Shown one piece after another: positions 8,606-17,264 of a stretch of DNA of 64,000 nucleotides (positions within the stretch are counted from its first letter, which is position 1; each line of letters starts with the position of its first letter). The notes below the pieces were generated by a model, which was not told the DNA's origin, made no database searches, and worked only from the letters and a program-made list of their open reading frames with translations. Position numbers and translations under genes: made by a program. The stretch comes from CAVPGP01 sp963718065. GTDB lineage: Bacteria > Actinomycetota > Thermoleophilia > Gaiellales > Gaiellaceae. Location of the stretch: the NCBI GenBank assembly GCA_963718065.1, contig CAVQYE010000020.1:372001-436000 (forward strand), read 5' to 3'.

Positions 8606-9396
8606 TCCGGCCGCGAGCGCCGGAGCAGCTTCCGCACGCCGCGGCGACTCCGCGCCAGCTCCCGTGTCGCCCGGCGAGCGGCATCGCTCAGCTCGTGCGG
8701 CCCGTACGCGACGGCGAGGTCGTGCCTGCGTCCGTAGACCCACAGGAAACGGTCCGGGTCGGTCGCGTCGGGGCACACCTCATCGAGCAGCTCGTCGTGG
8801 ATCACCTCGAGCGTGGGCAGATAGATGCGGGTGTACCAGTCACGAGCGACGTCCCCGCGCCGGAGCGGGCGCTGCGCGTCGAGGGTCAGCCGGTAGCCGT
8901 GAACCTGGATCGCATCGAGGAGCTGCAGGTAGCCGACGGGGCGGGTGAAGCGGATTCGAGCATTCGGCAACACGTCGACCAGCCCGCTCTCGAGCATGAA
9001 GATCCGCTCCTGCTCGGCGTGCACGAGCTCGATGAGATCGGCGTCTGCGTGGAGATGCCAGCGCGCTGTCAGCTCGGTCACCTCGGCGTCGATCGTCTGC
9101 ATTCGGCGCCGGCGCGCGGCTGCGACCCGGTGATGACCGTCGATCACGAAGTAGGCGTCGCCGAGCTTGTGCACGACGATCGGCGGGAAGTCTCCGTCCG
9201 GGAAGGCCCGCTCCACGTCGCGCCGGCGCTCACGAACGTCGCGCCTCCGCTCCGAAAAGTCTCGGTCGAAATCCGCACTGCGGCTGTCGGTGCCGACGAT
9301 GCGGCTCAGCTCGATCGGGCGGATCCCGACGTACCGGCGACCCGACGGGCGCAGCCGGTTCGTCGCCTCGTCGAGTGGGAGCAAGTCGCGCGGCAT
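8602..9396 (-). CDS. ParB/Srx-fold nuclease-domain protein
   Basis: A 264-residue protein with a ParB-like N-terminal nuclease/CTPase fold: YVGIRPIELSRIVGT, FPPIVVHKLGDAYFVIDGHHR (residues about 70-90) and VAAARRRRMQ. The pattern VIDGHHRVAAAR is the conserved core. No parS-binding helix-turn-helix domain and no neighbouring parA are visible, so this is not the chromosome-partitioning ParB. The C-terminal half (YTRIYLPTLEVIHDELL, FLWVYGRRHDLAVAYG) is a conserved but uncharacterised region in similar proteins. Convergent with the DUF4234 gene. Confidence 0.75.
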   Translation of the reverse strand: MPRDLLPLDEATNRLRPSGRRYVGIRPIELSRIVGTDSRSADFDRDFSERRRDVRERRRDVERAFPDGDFPPIVVHKLGDAYFVIDGHHRVAAARRRRMQTIDAEVTELTARWHLHADADLIELVHAEQERIFMLESGLVDVLPNARIRFTRPVGYLQLLDAIQVHGYRLTLDAQRPLRRGDVARDWYTRIYLPTLEVIHDELLDEVCPDATDPDRFLWVYGRRHDLAVAYGPHELSDAARRATRELARSRRGVRKLLRRSRPD

Positions 9397-9432
9397 ACCT
9401 GTTCAACGCTCGTTTCCGGAGCCTGATTCCGG

Positions 9433-9699
9433 CTAGGAGACACGAAACCCGGTCAGCCCCTCCGGCTCCTCGTCGGCCACCTCGACTTCCTCCACGATCG
9501 CGGCGCGCGGGCCTTCGCGGCAGAACTCGACGAGGCGATCGACGGAGTCCGGCTCGCCCTCGAAGACGGCCTCGACGGTGCCGTCGGGGCGGTTGCGGGC
9601 CCAGCCGGCGACCCCGCGCTGCTCCGCGCGCCGGAGGACCGAGTACCGGAAGCCGACGTCCTGCACCCGTCCCCGCACGACGACTCGCCGCCGGATCAC
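9433..9699 (-). CDS. acyP: Acylphosphatase
   Basis: An 88-residue cytosolic enzyme that hydrolyses acyl phosphates. It has the standard motif VVVRGRVQDVGFRYSVLRRA (catalytic Arg in GFRY) and GWARNRPDGTVEAVFEGE (catalytic Asn in ARN). The GTG start at 9699 overlaps the TGA stop of the upstream PLD gene (9696-9698), so the two are translationally coupled. An open frame extends further upstream but this GTG gives the canonical length. Confidence 0.92.
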   Translation of the reverse strand: MIRRRVVVRGRVQDVGFRYSVLRRAEQRGVAGWARNRPDGTVEAVFEGEPDSVDRLVEFCREGPRAAIVEEVEVADEEPEGLTGFRVS

Positions 9700-10778
9700 G
9701 TCAGGTGCAGCGGCGGGTGGCCCGCCCGGACGGTGTCGACATAGACGGCGAGTGTGTCGGCGAGGTCGGCGTCGCGGAACTCGAGCACGTTCTCTGCGTT
9801 CCGCTCGCCCGAGCGCGAGAGGTTGAACGAGCCGACGAACACCGTGTCGTCGGCGACCGTCACCTTCGCGTGCATGAAGTCGTGCAGCGAGCCGGGGGCC
9901 CAGGGCGTCGAGTTCTTGCCCGAGAACGGCAGGGTCAGCATTCGCTCGAAGAGCGGCAGCTTCCAGGCGACGTTGCCGCTCACCTCCCACTGGCGCAACA
10001 CGTCGGCCATCTGCGTGGCGTCGACGCAGCCCGCCACGTCGAGGGTTCCCTCGGACGCGATCTGAGCGAGCGTCGAGAGCACCGGTGCGGCGGTGATCAC
10101 GGGCGAGCAGATCCGCACGCGCCGCTTCGCCTTGGTGATTGCCTTCGCGATCCGGTGCGAGAGCGCGTCGCCGTTGCCGGGCGCAAACCAGGGCCGCATC
10201 TTGACGCCGTCCACGTCGATCGGGCGCGGTTCGACGAACCCGGACAGCTCGACGACGCCCTTCCCCCAGAGCTCCTCATAGTTGAGCGTGAACGCGCGAG
10301 CGAGGTCGCGCGAGCGGACGACCGCGATCACGTTCTCCTGCCGCGACCAGGAGTCGTCCGTCCAGTTCATCGAGCCCGTCCACACCGCCTCGCCGTCGCG
10401 GACGGCGTACTTGTGGTGCATCAGGTCCGGCACGCCGGCGATCGGGCGGCTCGGCACGCCGAGCGAGGTGATCATCTCCACGTCGGGCTCCGGCGGCGGC
10501 GGCACGGGGACCGGGTTCGGATGATCGACGTCGTAGATGATCCGCACCGCGACGCCGCGTCCCGCTGCTTCGCGGATCGACGCGCCGACGAGCTCTGAGG
10601 TCTGCGCCCCGAGGTGGAAGTCGTACTGCGCGATGTCGAGTGACGTCCGGGCTTCGGCGATGAACGAGGCCACGAGCTGCGCGACGCCGATCGCGGGCTG
10701 GCCGCCATCCGTCAGAGTGCGGATCGTGATCGCGTTCGTCGACGAGCTGCTCGGTGCTGAGATCGGCGCCACGTTCAA
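9696..10778 (-). CDS. Phospholipase D-like (HKD) protein
   Basis: A 360-residue protein with two HxK(x)4D(x)6GSxN motifs: H120-x-K122...D127 with GSMN, and H301-x-K303...D308 with GSFN, the pair needed for PLD superfamily phosphodiesterase or phospholipid transferase activity. N-terminal strand SLDIAQYDFHL is also typical. No membrane helix and no clear signal peptide, so it is probably cytosolic; nuclease and lipase roles are both possible. Its 3' end overlaps acylphosphatase. Its 5' end overlaps the divergent UDG-like gene head to head by about 50 bp if ATG 10778 (or GTG 10772) is used; no later start codon precedes the conserved TLTDGGQPA segment. Confidence 0.8.
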   Translation of the reverse strand: MNVAPISAPSSSSTNAITIRTLTDGGQPAIGVAQLVASFIAEARTSLDIAQYDFHLGAQTSELVGASIREAAGRGVAVRIIYDVDHPNPVPVPPPPEPDVEMITSLGVPSRPIAGVPDLMHHKYAVRDGEAVWTGSMNWTDDSWSRQENVIAVVRSRDLARAFTLNYEELWGKGVVELSGFVEPRPIDVDGVKMRPWFAPGNGDALSHRIAKAITKAKRRVRICSPVITAAPVLSTLAQIASEGTLDVAGCVDATQMADVLRQWEVSGNVAWKLPLFERMLTLPFSGKNSTPWAPGSLHDFMHAKVTVADDTVFVGSFNLSRSGERNAENVLEFRDADLADTLAVYVDTVRAGHPPLHLT

Positions 10779-11244
10779 TTTCTATCGTGACGGCCCCGGC
10801 GCGCGGCTGCGTCGCGACCGTCTGCAGGGCTACCTCGCGGCGCTGGCCGACGCGCCCGTTCTCCTCGTCGGCGAGGCGCCGGGGTATCGCGGCGCCCGCG
10901 TCTCCGGGATCCCGTTCACCTCCGAGCGCCAGCTCACCGGCACAGGACCGGCCGAGGCGACGGCGACGATCGTCCACCGCGTGCTTCGCGAGCTTGGGCG
11001 CTCGGGCGAGGTGCTGCTCTGGAACGTCGTGCCGACGCATCCGGGGACCGCGACGTCGAACCGGGCGCCGACCCGGGCGGAGGTCGAAGGCGGGTTGCCG
11101 TTCCTCGAGCGCCTGGCCGCCGGGCGGCGGACGATCGCCGTCGGGCGGGTCGCGCAGGCGGTGCTCGGCGGCCCGCACGTGCGCCATCCGTCGCACGGTG
11201 GCGCTCGAGAGTTCGCGCTGGGCCTGGCCGAACTGATTCGATAA
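10726..11244 (+). CDS. Uracil-DNA glycosylase superfamily protein
   Basis: A 172-residue protein with VLLVGEAPGYRGARVSGIPFTSER (near residues 45-68, the UDG-fold motif 1 with GEAPG) and a later LWNVVPTHP and RHPSHGG (motif 2-like His). This arrangement occurs in a family of UDG-fold proteins annotated as uracil-DNA glycosylase family; base specificity is not established. The GTG at 10726 (or 10717) is chosen because the conserved ATFNFYR segment follows soon. It runs divergently from the PLD gene with overlapping 5' ends. Confidence 0.72.
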   Translation: MIAFVDELLGAEIGATFNFYRDGPGARLRRDRLQGYLAALADAPVLLVGEAPGYRGARVSGIPFTSERQLTGTGPAEATATIVHRVLRELGRSGEVLLWNVVPTHPGTATSNRAPTRAEVEGGLPFLERLAAGRRTIAVGRVAQAVLGGPHVRHPSHGGAREFALGLAELIR

Positions 11245-11248
11245 GCCC

Positions 11249-12463
11249 GTGCAGGGCTATCCCGTCCGCCGCAACGCTTTTCTGCTCGCCGCCGGGCTCG
11301 TCTGCCTGTCGGGGATGTTCCAGCTCACGGTGGCGCTCGCGACGACGACGCTCGTGCTCGTCACCGGCGTCGAAGGGATCCTCGGCCTCGGCCCGGCGAT
11401 CTTCCTCATCGCGGGCTCGATCGGCGTCCTGCCCGCCGGCCGGCTGATGGACCGCCACGGGCGCATGCCGGTGATTCGGGGCGGCTTCCTGCTCGGCGCC
11501 CTCGGGACGACGCTGACGGCCCTCGGCTGCCAGTGGCTCTCGGCGACGCTCGTGATCCTCGGCTTCGCCTGCGCCGGCATCGCGGCGGCTGTCGTCCTGC
11601 TCTCGCGCGCCGCGGCAGCGGAGATGTTCCCGCCGGAGAAGCGGGCGAGGGGGATCTCGTACGTGCTGTTCGGAGCGGTGTCCGGCGCGATCTGGGGCCC
11701 GCTCATCTTCGGGCCGATGTTCGCGGACCGGGAGTTGACCCCGCATGCACTCGTCGTGCCATGGCTCTCGGCCGGCCTCTTCATGCTGGCGGGCTTTGTG
11801 ATCTCGCTCGGAGTCCGGCCCGATCCGAAGACGATCTCGCAGACCCACGTCGGCGATCTCGCCGACGTCGGCTCGGGCTCGCCGCTGCGGGAGATCCTCC
11901 GCCGCCCGGGCGTTCCCGCCGCGCTCGTAGCTGCCGTCGCGAGCTTCGGAGTCATGGCCGGCGTGATGAACCTCTCCGGCTATGTCGCGCTCGGCCACCA
12001 TCACGCCCAGGGTGACGTCTTCACGATCATCAGCGCCCACATCGTCGGCATGTACGGGCTCGTGATCGTCGTCGGCGACATCATCGACCGGATCGGGCAC
12101 CGCACCGCGCTCGTCGGCGGGCTCGCGATCGTGTCCGCTTCGTGCGCCTCGATGATCTGGTTCGACAGCCTGCTCGGGATGTCCATCTCGCTCTTCGGGC
12201 TCGGGCTCGGCTGGAACCTCTCGTACGTCGCTGCGACGACGGAGCTCGTCTCGCTCGCATCGCCGTCGGAGCGGGGAAGGCTCGTGGGCTTCTCCGACCT
12301 CGCTTCGTCGGCCTTCGGCGCCGCGCTCGCGCTCGGGGGCGGGGCGATCTACAGCGCCAACGGCGTCGTCCCGCTCGCGGCCCTGGCGGCGGCTCTGGCG
12401 GCGCTTCCCGCGGTCTGGCTCGTCGGCCGCGGCACCCCCTCGCCGACGCCGGAACCGGCCTGA
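11249..12463 (+). CDS. MFS transporter
   Basis: A 404-residue protein with about 12 hydrophobic segments and the MFS signature between helices 2 and 3 (AGRLMDRHGRMPVI). It starts at GTG 11249, four bases after the UDG-like gene stop, in the same direction. Several helices carry Gly/Ala-rich patches typical of drug or metabolite exporters. The substrate cannot be inferred. It ends just upstream of the rplM promoter. Confidence 0.85.
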   Translation: MQGYPVRRNAFLLAAGLVCLSGMFQLTVALATTTLVLVTGVEGILGLGPAIFLIAGSIGVLPAGRLMDRHGRMPVIRGGFLLGALGTTLTALGCQWLSATLVILGFACAGIAAAVVLLSRAAAAEMFPPEKRARGISYVLFGAVSGAIWGPLIFGPMFADRELTPHALVVPWLSAGLFMLAGFVISLGVRPDPKTISQTHVGDLADVGSGSPLREILRRPGVPAALVAAVASFGVMAGVMNLSGYVALGHHHAQGDVFTIISAHIVGMYGLVIVVGDIIDRIGHRTALVGGLAIVSASCASMIWFDSLLGMSISLFGLGLGWNLSYVAATTELVSLASPSERGRLVGFSDLASSAFGAALALGGGAIYSANGVVPLAALAAALAALPAVWLVGRGTPSPTPEPA

Positions 12464-12467
12464 TTCC

Positions 12468-12476
12468 TGCTATCCT
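12468..12476 (+). promoter_or_regulatory. Extended -10 element for rplM-rpsI
   Basis: TGC followed by TATCCT lies directly after the MFS stop (12461-12463) and about 37 bases before the rplM start, fitting an extended -10 promoter for the ribosomal protein genes. No convincing -35 was found. Confidence 0.4.
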
Positions 12477-12513
12477 GCGCCCCCGGCGGGCCTAGAGTCC
12501 GCCGCCTTTTCGC

Positions 12514-12969
12514 ATGAGTACGACAAGAAACCCTAACCGCACGTATTCGGCCAAGCCGGGCGAGATCCAGCGTCGCTGGTACCTCGTCGACGCCGAGGGG
12601 AAGACCCTGGGCCGGCTCGCGACGCAGATCGCCGACACGCTGCGCGGCAAGCAGAAGCCGCAGTTCACGCCGCACGTCGACACGGGCGATTTCATCGTCG
12701 TCATCAACGCCGAGAAGATCGCGGTCACGGGCAAGAAGCTCGACGACAAGATGTACTACCGCCACTCGGGCTTCCCGGGCGGGCTCCGCAGCCGCACGTT
12801 GCGCGAGCAACTCGACCGGCAGCCGGCGGAGGTGCTGCGCAAGGCCGTCAAGGGGATGCTCCCGCGCAACCGCCTTGGCCGCGCGCAGCTGATCAAGCTC
12901 AAGATCTATGCCGGCACGGAGCACCCGCACGAGGCGCAGGCTCCCGAGCCGCTCGAGTTGGAGACCTAG
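12514..12969 (+). CDS. rplM: 50S ribosomal protein L13 (uL13)
   Basis: A 151-residue ribosomal protein. WYLVDAEGKTLGRLATQIAD, GKQKPQFTPHVDTGDFIVV and the basic AVKGMLPRNRLGRAQLIKLK are the L13 signature stretches. It precedes rpsI by 7 bp, the conserved bacterial rplM-rpsI pair. Slightly extended acidic C-terminus (PLELET). Confidence 0.97.
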   Translation: MSTTRNPNRTYSAKPGEIQRRWYLVDAEGKTLGRLATQIADTLRGKQKPQFTPHVDTGDFIVVINAEKIAVTGKKLDDKMYYRHSGFPGGLRSRTLREQLDRQPAEVLRKAVKGMLPRNRLGRAQLIKLKIYAGTEHPHEAQAPEPLELET

Positions 12970-12976
12970 GAGACAC

Positions 12977-13372
12977 ATGATGGAGCAGGCTCAGTACCGT
13001 GGCACCGGCAAGCGGAAGACATCCGTCGCACGCGTGATCCTGCGTCCGGGTGACGGCAAGACCTGGTTCAACGGCAAGCCGATCGAGGAGTACTTCCCCC
13101 GGCCCGTCCTCCGGCAGGTCGCACTCGCCCCGCTGAAGGTGGCAGGCGTCGACGGCCGTTACGACCTGCGTGTGCGCGTCCACGGCGGCGGCACGACCGG
13201 CCAGGCCGGCGCGGTCCGCCACGGTATCGCCCGCGCGCTGGTCGAGTCCGACCCGGAGCTCCGCACGCCGCTGAAGCGCGAGGGCTTCCTGACGCGTGAC
13301 GACCGCCAGGTCGAGCGCAAGAAGGCCGGCCTGCACAAGGCGCGCAAGGCGCCGCAGTTCAGCAAGCGCTAG
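12977..13372 (+). CDS. rpsI: 30S ribosomal protein S9 (uS9)
   Basis: A 131-residue ribosomal protein with the S9 signature GTGKRKTSVARVILRPGDG and GGGTTGQAGAVRHGIARAL, and the conserved basic tail ending FSKR, which reaches the P-site tRNA. Two ATG codons in tandem (12977 and 12980); RBS AGGAGA lies at 12968-12973. Co-transcribed with rplM and followed 6 bases later by glmM. Confidence 0.97.
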   Translation: MMEQAQYRGTGKRKTSVARVILRPGDGKTWFNGKPIEEYFPRPVLRQVALAPLKVAGVDGRYDLRVRVHGGGTTGQAGAVRHGIARALVESDPELRTPLKREGFLTRDDRQVERKKAGLHKARKAPQFSKR

Positions 13373-13378
13373 CGCCTC

Positions 13379-14650
13379 TTGGCCCGCAAATACTTCGGTA
13401 CGGACGGCGTCCGCGGCGTGGTCGGCGAGTTCCTGACGCCGGACCTCGTCGAGAGGCTCGGCCGCGCCGCCTCGCTCTGGTCGGGCCACGGCCGGGCGTT
13501 CATCGGCCGCGACACCCGCAGCTCGGGCGTCGAGCTCGAGCAGGCGTTCGCGCGTGGCGTCGTCTCCGCCGGCGGCTCGGCGATCCTCGGCGGCGTTCTG
13601 CCGACGCCCGCCGTCGCTCTGCTCCGGCTCGACCTCGGCGTCGTCATCTCGGCCTCGCACAACCCACCCGAGTACAACGGCGTCAAGTTCTTCGACCGCG
13701 ACGGCAACAAGCTGACCGACGTTGCCGAGGAGGAGATCGAGGCGCTGCTCGACGCGCCCGCCGCGGCGCCCGAGCCTGGCACCGTGATGGCGCAGGTCGG
13801 CATCGCCCCCGACAGCTATCTCGATCACGTCGTGCAGCGATTCGGGAGCGATCTCGAAGGCCTGCGGATTGCGCTCGACTGCGCGAACGGCGCCTACGCC
13901 GGCCTCGCCGAGCACGCCTTCACGCACCTCGGCGCGGAGGTCGTGACGATCGGCAACGAGCCGGACGGCACGAACATCAACATGGGTTGCGGCGCCACCG
14001 ACCTGGCCGCGCTGCAGGAGCTCGTCCGCGGCGGCGACTTCGATCTCGGGATCGCCTTCGACGGGGACGGCGACCGCATGCTGGCCGTCGACGGGGCAGG
14101 CGAGAGTGTCGACGGCGACGAGATCATCGCGATCCTCGCTCTCCACCTCGGCGTCGACCAGGTCGCCGTCACCTCGATGGCGAACCTCGGCTTCCACGCG
14201 CTGATGCGCGAGCGCGCCATTCGCGTCCACACGACCGACGTCGGCGACCGCTACGTGCTCGAGGCGCTGCACCGGGAGGGAGCCCTGCTCGGCGGCGAGC
14301 AGTCGGGGCACATCATCTACCTGCGCGACCACGTCACCGGGGACGGGCTCGCGGCCGGGCTCATGCTCTGCGCTGCGATCAAGGGCACGACGCTCGCCGA
14401 GGCGGCGGCGCAGATGCCGCGCTACCACCAGGCGAAGCAGAACGTCGTCGTCGCCAGCCGGGTGCTGCCGCAGGCGCTGCTCGCCGAGATCGACGCCGTG
14501 AACGCCGAGCTGGGCGAAAAAGGTCGCATTTTGGTGAGAGCTTCTGGCACGGAGCCGCTGATCCGCGTCCTGGCCGAAGCCGAGGATTTTCGGGCCGCCG
14601 ACGAGGCCTGTGCTAGCATCGCCACGCTCGTTCGGCGAGCGCTCGGCTGA
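13379..14650 (+). CDS. glmM: Phosphoglucosamine mutase
   Basis: Interconverts glucosamine-6-P and glucosamine-1-P for UDP-GlcNAc and cell wall synthesis. The 423-residue protein opens with KYFGTDGVRGVVGE, has the phosphoserine loop VISASHNPPEYNGVKFF (catalytic Ser near residue 92), the metal-binding DGDGDR and the C-terminal RASGTEPLIRV phosphate loop. A TTG at 13379 is used, six bases after the rpsI stop; the open frame does not begin earlier. Followed after a leader of 144 bases by glmS, so the two consecutive pathway enzymes are neighbours. Confidence 0.95.
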   Translation: MARKYFGTDGVRGVVGEFLTPDLVERLGRAASLWSGHGRAFIGRDTRSSGVELEQAFARGVVSAGGSAILGGVLPTPAVALLRLDLGVVISASHNPPEYNGVKFFDRDGNKLTDVAEEEIEALLDAPAAAPEPGTVMAQVGIAPDSYLDHVVQRFGSDLEGLRIALDCANGAYAGLAEHAFTHLGAEVVTIGNEPDGTNINMGCGATDLAALQELVRGGDFDLGIAFDGDGDRMLAVDGAGESVDGDEIIAILALHLGVDQVAVTSMANLGFHALMRERAIRVHTTDVGDRYVLEALHREGALLGGEQSGHIIYLRDHVTGDGLAAGLMLCAAIKGTTLAEAAAQMPRYHQAKQNVVVASRVLPQALLAEIDAVNAELGEKGRILVRASGTEPLIRVLAEAEDFRAADEACASIATLVRRALG

Positions 14651-14671
14651 CCGCTCCGACGCCTGGAGCGG
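14651..14671 (+). terminator. Hairpin directly after glmM
   Basis: CCGCTCC (14651-14657) pairs perfectly with GGAGCGG (14665-14671) starting at the first base after the glmM stop codon. There is no T-run directly after it, so termination may be partial. Confidence 0.4.
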
Positions 14672-14676
14672 GTCAT

Positions 14677-14728
14677 TTGGCCGGGCTTTCCGCGTTTTTC
14701 GGGGTTTTTCCGCTTCAGGTCCGGCCAA
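14677..14728 (+). promoter_or_regulatory. T-rich stem structure in the glmS leader
   Basis: TTGGCCGG (14677-14684) is complementary to CCGGCCAA (14721-14728), enclosing two runs of five T (14694-14698, 14705-14709) unusual for this GC-rich genome. It lies 67 bases upstream of glmS and could be an attenuator or a terminator for glmM. It does not match the glmS ribozyme core as far as I can tell. A GACAAT hexamer (about 14758) before the glmS start may be its -10. Confidence 0.3.
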
Positions 14729-14794
14729 AAGGTGGGAGACAGGCTTCGGGTGTTGCGGGACAATGGGTCGAGGGCGACAAAGGGAGCTCAAGGT

Positions 14795-16621
14795 ATGTGT
14801 GGGATCATCGGATACGTCGGCAGCCGGGCCTCCAAGGGACTCCTGCTCGCAGGACTGGAACGGCTCGAGTACCGCGGCTATGACTCCGCAGGTATCGCGC
14901 TGCTCGAAGAGGGTGGGCTCGATTACGTCCGCGCGGTCGGCAACCTCCAGAACCTGAAGGTGGCGGCGGGCAGCAACAGCTCGCAGTCGACCACCGGCCT
15001 CGGCCACACCCGCTGGGCCACCCACGGCGCCGTCACCGAGCAGAACGCGCACCCGCTCGTCGGCTGCGACCACTCGAAGCTGGCGATCGTCCTCAACGGG
15101 ATCGTCGAGAACTACCGCGAGCTCCGCGAGCAGCTGCAGGCCGAGGGCCACACGTTCAGCTCCGAGACCGACGCCGAGACCGTCGTCCATCTCATCGAGC
15201 GCCACTACGCCGGCGACCTGCTCGAGGCAGTGCGCGCCGCGTTCGCAGAGCTCGAGGGCCACTTCGCATTCGTCGTCATCCATCACGATCATCCCGGCCT
15301 GCTCGTCGCCGGCCGCCATCAGTGCCCGCTGGTCGTCGGTCTCGGCGATGGCGAGACGTTCCTCGCCTCGAACGCCGCGGCGTTCCTCAGCGAGACGCGT
15401 ACCGTCAAGTTCCCGGACGACGGCGAGCTCGTCGCGATCACCCCCGAGGGCGCCCTGTTCAGCGACGTCGAGGGCAACGCGATCGAGCACGATCCCATCG
15501 TCCTCGACTGGGACGACGAGGGCGCCGAGAAGGGCGGCTACGACACGTTCATGCTCAAGGAGATCTACGAGCAGCCGGAGGGCGTCGCCGAGACGATCGG
15601 CGACCGCGTCCGCCACGGCAGCCTCGTGCTCGAGGGGATGGGGATGACCGACGACGAGCTGCGCGCGCTGCGTCGGATCGTGATCGTCGCTTGCGGCACC
15701 GCCTACCATGCGGGTGTCGTCGGCCGTTACGTGATCGAGGAGTGGGCGCGCGTGCCGGTCGAGCCCGACATCGCGAGCGAGTGGATCTACCGGAACCCCG
15801 TGCTCGGCCCCGACACGCTCGTGATCGGCATCTCCCAGTCCGGCGAGACGCGCGACACGATCCAGGCCATGCAGCTGGCCCGCGAGAAGGGCGCGCGCAC
15901 GGTCGCGATCACGAACATGATGGGCTCGCAGATCACGCGCGAGTGCGACTCGGTGCTCTACACGCGCACCGGCCTCGAGGTCGGCGTTGCGGCGTCGAAG
16001 ACCTTCACCGCGCAGGTTGCGCTGCTCTACCTCGTCGGCCTGAAGCTGGCGCAGGTGCGCGAGACGATGCCCGCCGACGAGATGCAGTTCATTCTCGACG
16101 AGGTCTACCGGCTGCCCGACAAGATGTCGCAGTTCCTGGACGGCGACCATCCGATCGAGGAGATCGCGGAGCGCTTCTACGACAAGTCGTTCTTCCTGTA
16201 CCTGGGGCGCCACATCGGGCTGCCCGTGGCGCTCGAGGGCGCGCTGAAGCTGAAGGAGATCTCGTACATCCCGACCGAGGGGTACTCGGCCGGCGAGATG
16301 AAGCACGGGCCGATCGCGCTGCTCGAGGCGGGGACGCCGGTCGTCGTCGTGGCGACGAACATCCACGTCTACGACAAGATCGTCTCCAACATCCAGGAGA
16401 CGCGTGCGCGCGGTGCCCATGTGATCGCGATCGCGACCGACGGCAACGAGGACATCCAGCACCACGCGGACGACGTCATCTACGTGCCGAAGTCACCCGC
16501 GTTCCTGCAGGCGGTGCTCGCCGTGTTGCCGCTGCAGCTGCTCGCCTACCGGATCGCGCGGCTGCGCGGCCTGAACGTCGACCAGCCTCGGAACCTGGCG
16601 AAGACCGTCACCGTCGAATAG
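14795..16621 (+). CDS. glmS: Glutamine--fructose-6-phosphate aminotransferase (isomerising)
   Basis: Makes glucosamine-6-P from fructose-6-P and glutamine, the entry step to amino sugars; its product goes to GlmM encoded just upstream. ATG 14795 gives MCGIIGYVG, with Cys2 as the N-terminal nucleophile after Met removal, so this start is certain. The 608 residues comprise a type II glutaminase domain and two SIS isomerase domains (GISQSGETRDTIQAM; AASKTFTAQVALLYL; PTEGYSAGEMKHGPIALL), ending NLAKTVTVE as in the whole family. Confidence 0.97.
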   Translation: MCGIIGYVGSRASKGLLLAGLERLEYRGYDSAGIALLEEGGLDYVRAVGNLQNLKVAAGSNSSQSTTGLGHTRWATHGAVTEQNAHPLVGCDHSKLAIVLNGIVENYRELREQLQAEGHTFSSETDAETVVHLIERHYAGDLLEAVRAAFAELEGHFAFVVIHHDHPGLLVAGRHQCPLVVGLGDGETFLASNAAAFLSETRTVKFPDDGELVAITPEGALFSDVEGNAIEHDPIVLDWDDEGAEKGGYDTFMLKEIYEQPEGVAETIGDRVRHGSLVLEGMGMTDDELRALRRIVIVACGTAYHAGVVGRYVIEEWARVPVEPDIASEWIYRNPVLGPDTLVIGISQSGETRDTIQAMQLAREKGARTVAITNMMGSQITRECDSVLYTRTGLEVGVAASKTFTAQVALLYLVGLKLAQVRETMPADEMQFILDEVYRLPDKMSQFLDGDHPIEEIAERFYDKSFFLYLGRHIGLPVALEGALKLKEISYIPTEGYSAGEMKHGPIALLEAGTPVVVVATNIHVYDKIVSNIQETRARGAHVIAIATDGNEDIQHHADDVIYVPKSPAFLQAVLAVLPLQLLAYRIARLRGLNVDQPRNLAKTVTVE

Positions 16622-16631
16622 CCCGCCCGAG

Positions 16632-17192
16632 CTAGGAGGGCTTGGCGAAGTCGACGTTCTTGGTCGCGACCGTCCCGGCCGTCCGCCCCGGCGCCGTGTG
16701 GTCGGCCCAGTACAGGTTCGTGTGCGCGATCACGAGCTCCGGCGGCGGCGCTCCCCAGGCCGTGTGGTTGCCCGTCGTGTGAGCGTCGCTGATCAGGGTC
16801 GCGTCGTAGCCCCTGGCGATCGCGCCGTGGAGCGTCGAGCGGATGCACGCATCGGTCTCTGCGCCGACGACGACGAGCCGCCCGACACCGAGGTCCGAAA
16901 GCACGCTCTCGAGAGTGGTGTCCTCGAAGGAGTCGCCGTAGCTCTTCTCGACGAGCGGCTCGGCGTCGTCCGGCGTCAGCTCGGGGACGATTCGCCACTC
17001 GTCGCTCCCCCTGGCAAGACCCTCGTCGAAGTGCTGGACCCAGACGACGGGGACGCGTTCCCGCCGCGCCTTCTCGACCAGGCTGCCGACGTTCGCGACG
17101 ACTGCGTCGCGCTCGTGAGCCCCCTCGACGACGCCGTTCTGCACGTCGACGACGAGGAGCGCGGTACCCGGCCGGTTCTTGAGCGTGGTCAT
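16632..17192 (-). CDS. Isochorismatase-family cysteine hydrolase
   Basis: A 186-residue hydrolase of the isochorismatase/nicotinamidase fold. Catalytic residues: Asp in LLVVDVQNGVV, Lys in LVEKSYGDSF, and Cys in GAETDACIRSTLHGA. Substrate is not predictable (nicotinamidase, ureidoacrylate hydrolase or other). ATG 17192 is preferred over the earlier in-frame start at 17231 because AAAGGGGGAACG, a good ribosome site, lies before it. It is convergent with glmS (10 bp between stops) and downstream of a LysR gene on the same strand. Confidence 0.85.
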   Translation of the reverse strand: MTTLKNRPGTALLVVDVQNGVVEGAHERDAVVANVGSLVEKARRERVPVVWVQHFDEGLARGSDEWRIVPELTPDDAEPLVEKSYGDSFEDTTLESVLSDLGVGRLVVVGAETDACIRSTLHGAIARGYDATLISDAHTTGNHTAWGAPPPELVIAHTNLYWADHTAPGRTAGTVATKNVDFAKPS

Positions 17193-17264
17193 CGTTCCCC
17201 CTTTGTCGCGTCGGGTCCGTGGGACCGCCAACGATAGACGGACCCGTCGCGCGCGGGCCGGGGC

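Noticed and set aside
8602..9396. Chromosome-partition ParB and nearby parS/origin
   Set aside because: Only the nuclease-like core is present, without HTH, ParA or parS; dnaA-type boxes were not seen.
14680..14794. glmS ribozyme upstream of glmS
   Set aside because: The sequence lacks the conserved ribozyme core and the leader is too short and T-rich; the ribozyme is typical of Firmicutes.
12899..16465. 1,188-codon open frame on the minus strand across rpsI, glmM and glmS
   Set aside because: A shadow frame of GC-rich genes; the translation is Arg/Asp/Leu-rich without motifs, and the plus strand genes are unmistakable.
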